From Parelaphostrongylus tenuis (taxonomy: Eukaryota; Nematoda; Chromadorea; Rhabditida; Metastrongylidae), in assembly GCA_019055375.1 (NCBI GenBank), contig JAHQIW010000688.1, positions 42,546 to 106,545 of the forward strand: a DNA stretch of 64,000 bases, in the 5' to 3' direction. Positions 56,148 through 64,000 of the stretch are shown piece by piece (the stretch's first letter is position 1; each line of letters begins with the position of its first letter). The notes under the pieces were generated by a model. That model was not told the origin of the DNA and made no database searches. It worked only from the letters and a program-made list of their open reading frames with translations. The translations under genes were made by a program, and so were the position numbers.

Positions 56148-56383
56148 TGAACGTATCAGTCGTTGTAAAGCTATTTATATGACTATATACTGTGGAGAAA
56201 AACATCAATAATAAATAAATAAATTGAAAATCTACGGCGTTTATAAGCGATAACCAATTCGGGAAAACCACTCACCTTACCATCTAATCCAGGGACTACC
56301 TATGTTGCTAGCGCCAGGGTGACGTATGAGCCCGCCCCCGTGTCACTAGGTCAAATTATGGATAGGTGCCACTGAGACCCACG

Positions 56384-57350
56384 CTAGAAAATCAATCTGA
56401 GGTAAGGTGCCATGTGGTTGGTTATGTTAAGGCACTCGCCCTTTTTGTTCATTTGCGGGTTTCTGGAATTTATCCAGAAAGCTTCAAGGGTCTTTCGCGC
56501 CGATGTTTTTGGTTCGTGCCCTAAGATTTTGACTACTACCTCGAAGTCGTCATCGTTGTGCCTTTGCATCCTGTGTGTGCCTAGAGGTTTACTTGGGTCT
56601 TTATTTGCTTTTTCCGTCTAGGTGTTCTTTAATGCGGATGTGAAGTGGTCTGCCTGTTTCGCCCAATATATTCGCCACCACATGTCATACAAGAGATAAG
56701 GTATATTGTACCTACGCTCATGCAATCGCCGTCTCTACCGTTGGGACAAATAACGCAGTCCTTTGTATTACATAGACGGTTATACAAGCGGTTTCGAACT
56801 AATTGACGACGCAGTGTTTTTGGCGGAATTTCAACAATTCCTACAGAATCTTCTAGACCACTGATTTTTAGACACTTTCTAATAGCGGTACTGACTTCGT
56901 CTGTTATGAAAGGTAGTTTAAGAGGTACCTTATTGTTTAGGTGTGGCGCCCTGTCGTTCTCAGTGCGAGGCATTTTCGCTCCTTTTGGGCCTAACGTTAG
57001 TTTTTGTTTTTTCTTTGTACCCATTAGAATGGCTATTTTTCGCGCTAAGTCTAGTGTTTCCCTTCTTTCATCGTCTCCCGTACAAACACAGCTGTTCGAT
57101 ACATATTTCGGATAAGTGCCTTTTTAGTATGTGAGGGATGGGAAGAAAGGTATTGTACCAAGATGTTTTTGTTACTAGGCTTGCGATACCATTCTGTGCT
57201 ATAGCCACTTTCATTACATGTTGAACTTGACGTTCAGAGAAGGGGAAGCCAGCTCTCTGAATTTTGTTGTTCTCGCGTCAACTTAATAAACTCTGACTGT
57301 CCGTTCAGGATTCGAAATACTTGTCATCTCTTTCTCCATCCATCTGTGTC
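56384..57350 (-). pseudogene. PLE polyprotein remnant, minus copy
   Basis: Encodes the C-terminal part of a PLE protein: the spacer after the RT, a Cys cluster (CNTKDCVICPNG), the GIY-YIG endonuclease start (GTIYLISC, then GEYIG) and the C-terminal endonuclease helix (LEAFWINSRN). One extra base just after GEYIG shifts the frame, so the protein is split into two readings (56,629-57,024 and 56,384-56,569). More breaks occur towards 57.3 kb, and the RT core is missing. Endonuclease-bearing PLEs use this domain to nick the target. Confidence 0.85.
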
Positions 57351-57401
57351 CTTTCTGTATGTATTTCAGCCATCTGTCTGGAACAGAAAAATGTACGATT
57401 T

Positions 57402-58527
57402 GTTGAATATCAATAGCAGTGATGTCTTCACGACATTATATCTTGAAACAACTGGAAAGGACCGACTTTGTTCGAAACTCGCGCATGCAACAAATGGAGT
57501 GCTCAGTTGCTTCTCATCAGCGTCCAATACTCTACTGTCGATATATAGACGATTGCTTTATCATCTGCTCTACACAAGAGGAGATGGATAAATGCATTCG
57601 AAATTTAGAACGGACAGTCAGAGTTTATAAGTTGACGCGAGAACAGAAAATTCACAGAGCTGGCTTCCCTTCTTGAACGTCCAAGTTCAACTTAATGAAA
57701 GTGGCTATAGCACAAAATGGTATCGCAAGCCTAGTACATAAAAACATTTGAGTACATTACCTTTCTTCCCATCCCTCACATACTAAAAAGGCACTTATCC
57801 GAAATATGTATCGAACAGCTGTAAGTGTTTGTACGGGAGACGATGAAAGAAGGAATCACTAGACTTAGCGCGAAAAATAGCCATTTCTAATGGGTACAAA
57901 GAAAGAACAACAACTAACGTTAGGCCCAAAAGGAGCGAAAAGCCTCGCAATGGGAACGACAGGGCGCCACACCTAAACAATAAGGTACCTCTTAAACTAC
58001 CTTTCATAACAGACGAAGTCAGTACCGCTATTAGAAAGTGTCTGAAAAACAGTGGTCTAGAAGATTCTGTAGGAATTGTAGAAATTCCGCCCAAAACACT
58101 GCGTCGTCAATTAGTTCGAAACCGCTGTATAACCGTCTATGTAATACAAAGGACTGCGTTATTTGTCCCAACGGTAGAGACGGCGATTGCATGAGCGTAG
58201 GTACAATATACCTTATCTCTTGTAATGACATGTGGTGGCGAATATATTGGCGAAACAGGCAGACCACTTCACATCCGCATTAAAGAACACCTAGACGGAA
58301 AAAGAAATAAAGACCCAAGTAAACCTCTAGGTACACACAGGATGCAAAGGCACAACGATGACGACTTCGAGGTAGTAGTCAAAATCTTAGGGCACGAACC
58401 AAAAACATCGGCGCGAAAGACCCTTGAAGCTTTCTGGATAAATTCCAGAAACCCGCAAATGAACAAAAAGGGCGAGTGCCTTAACATAACCAACCACATG
58501 GCACCTTATCTCAGATTGATTTTCTAG
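57402..58527 (+). pseudogene. PLE polyprotein remnant, plus copy: RT end and GIY-YIG
   Basis: Begins inside the reverse transcriptase. The catalytic YIDD box sits in CRYIDDCFIIC (about 57,535-57,570), followed by a frame shift and a KWYRKPS-like block typical after the RT core. The endonuclease part runs from LPFITDEVSTAIRKCL through the Cys cluster to MTCGGEYIGETGRPLHIRIK, and ends LEAFWINSRNPQMN and a stop at 58,527. An extra base just before MTCGG, and stops around 57.67-57.87 kb, break it. The GIY-YIG Arg (RIKEH) and Glu (LEAFW) are present. The breaks differ from those in the minus copy. Both are dead, but the family was intact recently. Confidence 0.88.
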
Positions 58528-58761
58528 CGTGGGTCTCAGTGGCACCTATCCATAATTTGACCTAGTGACACGGGGGCGGGCTCATACGTCACCCTGGCGC
58601 TAGCAACATAGGTAGTCCCTGGATTAGATGGTAAGGTGAGTGGTTTCCCGAATTAGTTATCGCTTATCAACACCGTAGATTTTCAATTTATTTATTTTTA
58701 TTGTTTTTCTTCCCCACAGTATATAGTCATATAAATAGCTTTACAACGACTGATACGTTCA

Positions 58762-58797
58762 GGCTCTGAAGAAGGCGTATTCGCCGAAACGTCAGCC
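58762..58797 (+). ncRNA. PLE minimal hammerhead ribozyme, plus copy
   Basis: Stem I GGCT/AGCC, CTGAAGA, one extra A, stem II GGCG/CGCC with loop TATT, GAAA, then CGTC. Stem III is only the palindrome ACGT with no loop. PLE 3' regions are known to carry minimal hammerheads that are thought to work as dimers. The position in the PLE 3' region fits that knowledge. Confidence 0.78.
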
Positions 58798-58920
58798 ACA
58801 AGCAGACGCGAAAAACCCATCGACCGGAAAGAAGAACAATCGATTGGGGAAGAAGATACCAACCTCGTGAAGCTCTAAATAAAGGATTAGTTTCCTAAGC
58901 TTTTCTTATCATTTTCAAAG

Positions 58921-58932
58921 ATTACCACCACT
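58921..58932 (+). repeat. 12-bp target-site duplication of PLE, right copy
   Basis: Exact match to 55,934-55,945. Confidence 0.85.
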
Positions 58933-59126
58933 GTCGTTTCTGCTATAATTCTCAACAAATCTGTCATTTTTTAGCTGAAGCGCTTTTGTGGAGAAACACA
59001 TTATTCGTTATATGCGTCACACTTTAGCAACCAGATCATCGCATTGGGATGCTATACTCGTAAGGGACTTCTCAGCTTTTGAAAAGCAACATGAGAGACT
59101 ACTATCTCATTTAAAATATCATCCCG

Positions 59127-59164
59127 TTCGTTTCGAGTGTTTCCTAAGACCACGCTCAAATTGC
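59127..59164 (-). repeat. F1 fragment
   Basis: The reverse complement AATTTGAGCGTGGTCTTAGG then AAACACTCGAAACG is the start block of the F1 unit. The rest is missing. Confidence 0.65.
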
Positions 59165-60099
59165 AGCACTGTATGGGTGCCCAAAACAGACCCATGCATG
59201 ACTCACAAATAACTACCAGGGATATCATACTTGACTATAAATCTTTCGTCATTTCTCTAGAACTCGGAAAAAATTGTCATTGTTGCAGCATTGTTATTAA
59301 CTGTATGACACAGCGCCCTAGTACTGTCGGTAAAATGACTGGAAGATCGAAAACTGTCAGAGGCACACCATTGCTACCTGGTACGGCAAAAAAAGCTTTC
59401 CTCAATATCTACCTTCTCTTCAAATTTTTTCACAGCACAATTCTCTTTGGGATCAATTCGGTATTCGCCGAAACCTTCGCATCTGCGTAAAGAGTTGATT
59501 GCAATCTTAGATGTGTGCCGCCCTGATTCTTCTAAATTTCTATAGCACGAGCAGAGATTTTCATTTTGTTGCCCTTCATGGATCGAAAGGAGCTAATGCT
59601 AGAGTGGACTGGTGTAAGTTTGCCTGGTTGACCTAATGATCAAACCAGTGATTATGCTTTTACTTAACATCTTTGAATGAGTTTAAACCCACACTATTCT
59701 TGGAATATCAACAGATCAAACTTGCTGAGCGAGATCAGCGCGAACTACATCCACTGAGACTTAATGGATTAATTGAGTCATTTTCATTATAAGTCCACCA
59801 CTTCTCAAATAAGTCACATAATTAAGCTATCAAGGACTGGAGCTAAGGGCGATTCCGGCAGTGATAATCCAATATTAGAATTTCAACACATTATACTATA
59901 ATATATTGATCTATCTATTTACACAAGTCATCATCGCACACACAGTGCGGTTCTTTCTCAAATCAAAACTTTCCTAATAAATTTCCTCGCATTCCTCCTC
60001 ACTTCCTCGTATATTCATTTTCGCATATTGCGCGTGCTCTCTCGGCTACTGCCTGAGAATTTAGTCTTTTTCTGAGAAAGTCTTGAAGTATTAATCTTG

Positions 60100-60240
60100 T
60101 CCATTTTCTAATGCAGTCCTGGTGACAGCAAAGCTGAGGCGTTCCCATATTGCAAGAGAATGTTGCCTGGGGGTTGAACCAGAGCTTTGATTATCACCTT
60201 GCTTCCTGATACACCCTACCACTAGCCACTGCGTCACTCC
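60100..60240 (-). repeat. SINE-D or tRNA-derived fragment
   Basis: The minus strand reads TGACGCAGTGGCTAGTGGTAG (box-A-like) and, about 45 bases later, CTGGTTCAACCCCCAGGC (a well-formed T-arm with box B). The anticodon arm is poor, so a SINE head is likelier than a working tRNA. Confidence 0.6.
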
Positions 60241-62190
60241 ACTCTCATGAATTGAAAAACGATTAATCAATTCTACTCAAAGACCTCTACCTTAATTGGT
60301 TCAGGTTTTTTAAACTTTGTTGCGAACAACTCAATGCACAGAGGGACACGTACCCAGTTGCAGCATTTTCACCTCCCGATTCAGTACCACGTGAAATACC
60401 ACAGCAGATCGCGGAACCGACGATACTCAATCTTGGTAGAGAAACTACAAAGGATAATGCACTTGGTTCCAATTAGCATCCACTTATTCCAATAATAAAT
60501 CGAGGCTTCTGTATTATCCGTTATATTCATAGCATGTACGCTATCATTCAGTCACTAGTAAATTCACTAGACAAAGATGTTAAGTAAGCCATATTATACC
60601 ATCACTGCTCTATAACAGTCATTCTCCCGAATCTCTGCTTTCCTATTCTACATACTCATGACTAGTAAATCTGCCTACTTGGCAAATAATCACTAGCCAA
60701 ACCGTTGCATAGGCAACGCATCATCGCAGCTGAGTCGTCATTCTTGCCACGCAGCCAACCCGTATCGTACTTGAAAGCTATCTACAGTGAAAAATATGCA
60801 GGATAACCGGGAGCAGTCACGCCCACATCAGTGCCATTTCCCGATTTACGACGTGCACAAATCAGAATAAGTCTCTTTTCTCATTGCTTTGCTCTCCTGC
60901 TTGATCATCTCCGCTCATCTTTGCTTCGATAAGCATCATAAACCAAATAATTTCAACCAAGTCCCACACTCGTCATCTTCACACATTAAAGCTATCGCAA
61001 TCTTAATATATTCCTTGCACATCGCTACTTTCACATCTCTATTTCATGAGCCTTCCTGAGTTTTTTACAACAGGCCATTATTATCACCCAATTCATTTTA
61101 TTATCAGGATGCTCCTTTGGAAACGATTTGTATTCCTTGACATGATTGTACAACTTATTCTGTCTAATGTCACTCACGCTGCAGAACTCACTTCCTCATG
61201 ACTAGTGCAACTCTCACCCCTCCCTCTATAATATCCTTGCAGAATAATCACATTGATACTTAGATATTTGTTCATATGATAAACCTGCTACGCTGTGATT
61301 ATTCCGTGTGAATATAGTTGACATAAAGGTTTAATCACCCAAGATTGAGGCCTGTTTTATGGCGTTAAAATAATTATGGTGCACGATAGAAGATGAGCAT
61401 TCCATATCCGATTAGCCAATACAGGTTGGTAATATTATGTGTCGCTCACACTATTCGATATGTCCTAATAAATTTATTTATAATTTCAGGCAGACCGGGT
61501 AGTAAAGAATCAGAGACAATTTGACTTTGGCGAAGCACGAACCGTGTTCGAAAAATGTGATTGAAGCAGATGCACCTGGACTTTGACGTCGAAAGTTTTA
61601 TTTTTTTTTAGCAAATCTTCAAAAGCTTTACTATAGTAACAAGTGATAAACTTGAAATATTATGCTTAACGAACGGGATTCGATAATGACCAGCATGTGT
61701 GTACGAAAAATCAACCGAGTATGAATTATTGAGTTTGGAAAAATCTAAATACTCAAAATAGAACAACATAAACAATATTGTATCGACTGTCATCGTATCT
61801 TGTATCGAATAAGTCCTTTCATCATATCAAATGTGTTTCCATTGTCACCAAGAGAATATACCTGAAACATTCCTACTTAACAAACTGTTATATAAATGAT
61901 GACATTCGTTCGAAACTGTATGATAAAGATCAGAATTGTAAGATGAAGAGAAGTGAGTCAAAATGGTAGAGTCGAATACAAGAAAAGAGATATGCTACCA
62001 TGCTACCATCAAACAAAGTTGCTGCGCCCATTAACACTCTGTCTAATGAATCATCAGCAATGGCCAAAGACAGCGTTTGAGTAGCCTGATATTGATGCCC
62101 AAGGATAAGAATGGAATCCGCAGAAGATTAGTGTGAAATAGTCACGACCAAGATCATTCATTCTAACAACCATATCTGTCAACTTCAGAA
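60241..62190. other. No recognisable gene
   Basis: Only 61-63 codon frames, no domain, no repeat matched. Confidence 0.4.
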
Positions 62191-62269
62191 GCTACGAACG
62201 TTTCAAAAAGTAACTGCTAAGTTGAGTAAAAAGTCCCTTAATACGCGTAAAAATCAAATTGTATGTGTG

Positions 62270-62530
62270 TTTCACAAAGAATCGATTATTGTAAATGAAT
62301 ATCTCAGGGATATTTCCATGAGGCAACTCTGAACTGAGTCTGCTATGCGCTGAAGGAAAAGTACCCGAGAAGCTCGAGAAGTTGTATTCATAGCACATGC
62401 GGAAGCTGGCAAATTGTTGGCACAAACCGTGGACAATGATGGTCATTATTTTGAAGAATGATTATTTCTGTTTTCGATTAAACTTATATAAAAGCTTCAA
62501 ATTTTCAGCGGCTGTCGAGGAACCTTCTCT
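62270..62530 (+). pseudogene. Mariner remnant, C-terminal end
   Basis: Sequence from ATCGATTATTGTAAAT to the end parallels 24.71-25.25 kb in the left arm with large internal deletions. Around 62,405-62,457 a shifted reading gives NCWHK then VDNDGHYFEE and a stop, the expected end of a mariner transposase. Here the terminal motif is better preserved than in the arms. Confidence 0.65.
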
Positions 62531-62539
62531 CATCCTAAT

Positions 62540-63780
62540 ATTTGATGAAATACTCTACTACAAGACCTCACAATATTCAAATGAACATGACCTCTCACTT
62601 TAATAATTTAGTAAAAAAAAAAACAACGAAACAACGTAAAGGAACAAATGTACGTCTAAAAATATGGAATTACCTGACTAGGATTAGTTTTACTGCGCAC
62701 TTGAAGAAAACCACATTGATCCAAACCACGGATTACTACTTTCTCTGACAAATGCTCGATCGTTACCTCTTCTCGACTGAAAAAAGTACAGTTTGTCATT
62801 AGACACGAGATCACTGACGAAAAACATCCAAAACGAGGAAAAAAGAGCATAAATCCTACCGAATATGTAAGAGGTCACTAGATAGAAGAAACCGAAGCAC
62901 ACAACAAATTAGTCTCCAACAATCATTGAGTGACTCAAACAAACAGTATTAAATGTAGTTTAGCGTGTCCCAGGTCTTCAATGGACCCACCACGTTTGGA
63001 AAATTCAAAAGCCATCGTTTCATTGAGAACTTAAAAAAAAACTAAGTAGGGTTACTGATTTTTCCTCTGTAGGCTTGGTGTCTCACAAAAATGCGTTTCT
63101 GACCGCAGGATCAGACGTTAAAACGAGTTGGTCACTCATTTTCAATATAAATCATCCAACGATATGGGATACCTTAAGCATCATCACGTCAACAGCGTTT
63201 TCACCAACGTCTTGAATAGGAGCAAAACCCACTAAGAATAGAGTACTCACAACTAAATATACGAGTTTGTATCCGTATGTTTAGGATATTATCCATTGCT
63301 AAATCTCTAGATGACTCAGCAGATCTTTAAAATTCACTCGTCCAGTTCTCATAACGATGAAGTATTCATCTCAATATAATATACACAGCATTCAACTATA
63401 CATTTTTCTTTAACCTTTTCGAGACCGTGGATCCACAGCCTCTGTACCTTTAACTAGCAACTCTGGACGGCTTGCTCCACATCCCCCTGCATCTCTAAAC
63501 CCTTCTCTGCTGCGTTCGAACAATGTCACGCTGCTGCGTCTGAAGATGGCACGTTGAAGTTAGAGATATAAAGGAGCTAAAGCAAACCGTACAAAGCTGC
63601 CAGTTAGAGATGCAGAACCGTTGGTCCACTGTGCTGAAAGGGTTAAGTTCGCTACTTGAAGTGTGCAGCAACAAACTCAACTCGGTAAAGCTTCGCTTGT
63701 GCAAAATTTTACCACATGGGTAATTGGGTACTCGCAAAACTAGGAATAGATCGTAAAAAACAAAACAGCGCAACATTACC
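62540..63780. other. No recognisable gene
   Basis: Short frames only. Confidence 0.4.
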
Positions 63781-63794
63781 AAAAATAAACCATC

Positions 63795-64000
63795 TTATGG
63801 ATGTCAATAAATCCTTCCATTATTATTCGAGCCAACATGTCATGTGGTCTGGTAAGGGCTCTTGTACAGCCCGATACATGTGTTTCGTGCTTACAGACTC
63901 GTCACTCGCGGCAGAACCCGTCGTCTTTTCGATCTTTCTATCGTTCAGTTCTCTCGGGAGCCCTTCCTCTCGCTACAGAGAGTTATCGAACGACGTTTTA
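63795..64000 (-). mobile_element. F1 retrozyme unit, cut by window end
   Basis: The minus strand carries the F1 body (GATAACTCTCTGTAGCGAG, then GGGCTCCCGAGAGAACTGA), a hammerhead and the CCAGACCACATGACATGTTGG tail ending AATGGAAGGATTT. The start of the unit lies beyond base 64,000. Confidence 0.8.
63863..63917 (-). ncRNA. Hammerhead ribozyme, F1, one core change
   Basis: GAAA, ACACATGTA and the stem II GTC..CAC region remain. CTGACGA reads GTGACGA (C3 to G), and stem I has an extra base (GCCGCGA against TCGGGC). Probably inactive. Confidence 0.7.

Larger units (their letters stand above)
55946..58920. mobile_element. Penelope-like retroelement, composite of inverted copies
   Basis: The 2,975-bp insertion lies between 12-bp TSDs and has three parts: a short plus-strand snippet resembling the RT region (55,946-55,991), a 5'-truncated minus copy (55,992-about 57,350) and a plus copy (about 57,400-58,920). 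Both copies end at the same 3' base (TTTTCAAAG), so the 3' terminus is real. Both carry a minimal hammerhead about 125-160 bp before it. Truncated, inverted partial copies ahead of the main copy are typical of PLEs. Confidence 0.9.

Noticed and set aside
56906..57134. Plus-strand frames over the minus PLE copy
   Set aside because: These are antisense shadows of the PLE protein; the minus reading carries the GIY-YIG and Cys motifs.
60130..60240. A functional tRNA gene on the minus strand
   Set aside because: The T-arm is good, but the anticodon and acceptor stems do not form; it is better explained as a SINE head.
1..64000. CRISPR arrays, bacterial operons, phage or viral genes
   Set aside because: The repeats are dispersed eukaryotic types with introns, SINE promoters and TSDs nearby. 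No array of equal spacers and no prokaryotic gene order is present.

Overview
The window looks like a repeat-rich, gene-poor piece of a nematode genome. It is AT-rich, has no long open frames and no operons, and its few gene remnants have short exons with GT/AG introns and TTTNCAG-like acceptors. It also carries a degenerate interstitial array of the nematode telomere repeat TTAGGC (about 42,232-42,267) and two broken copies of a secreted protein family that I recall only from nematodes. A clade V (strongylid-like) worm is a reasonable guess, but it is inference. I see no intact protein-coding gene.

The notable content is self-cleaving RNA. At least fifteen loci carry hammerhead ribozyme (HHR) sequences, recognised by CUGANGA, a short stem II, GAAA, and a GUH cleavage triplet inside a paired stem I. 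They fall into four groups. F1 is a retrozyme-like element of about 317-319 nt (1.0-1.8, 2.66-3.08, 27.6-28.26, 49.19-49.62 and 63.8-64 kb, with diverged relatives at 16.6 and 21.7 kb). F2 has a longer stem III with a 3-nt loop (14.3 and 50.1 kb). F3 is mostly decayed (6.6, 12.65, 13.0, 24.5/35.0, 29.3, 37.0, 40.65 and 54.0 kb). The fourth is a minimal HHR at the 3' ends of Penelope-like retroelement (PLE) copies (56.1 and 58.8 kb, with a remnant at 48.54 kb). The PLE at 55.95-58.92 kb supplies the likely mobilising machinery: a YIDD reverse-transcriptase motif and a GIY-YIG endonuclease. It sits in a 12-bp target-site duplication (TSD). Two F1 insertions have 12- and 13-bp TSDs and the same layout, an inverted truncated copy placed in front of the main copy. 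F1 therefore looks like a non-autonomous circular-RNA retrozyme family that uses PLE enzymes.

Layout: 0-3.1 kb, SINE and F1 elements. 5.2-9.3 kb, SINE-A, repeat families R1/R2 and an F3 ribozyme split by a SINE. 10.6-14.6 kb, gene-fragment copy, R1, F3 and F2. 14.95-16.1 kb, R3 repeats in direct and inverted order. 22.695-26.195 and 33.373-36.870 kb, two nearly identical 3.5-kb inverted arms that carry mariner, SINE-B and F3 fossils. Their 7.2-kb spacer holds an F1 tandem dimer and a secreted-family pseudogene. 38-43 kb, R4, SINE-A, F3, a tRNA-like fragment and a terminal-inverted-repeat element. 48.5-51.4 kb, PLE-type HHR remnant, SINE-B, F1, F2 and the second pseudogene. 54-58.9 kb, F3, SINEs and the PLE. 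60-64 kb, SINE, mariner remnant and a truncated F1 copy.

All coordinates and alignments were made by eye. Repeat-family edges are approximate. TSD, cleavage-site and inverted-arm coordinates were counted base by base.
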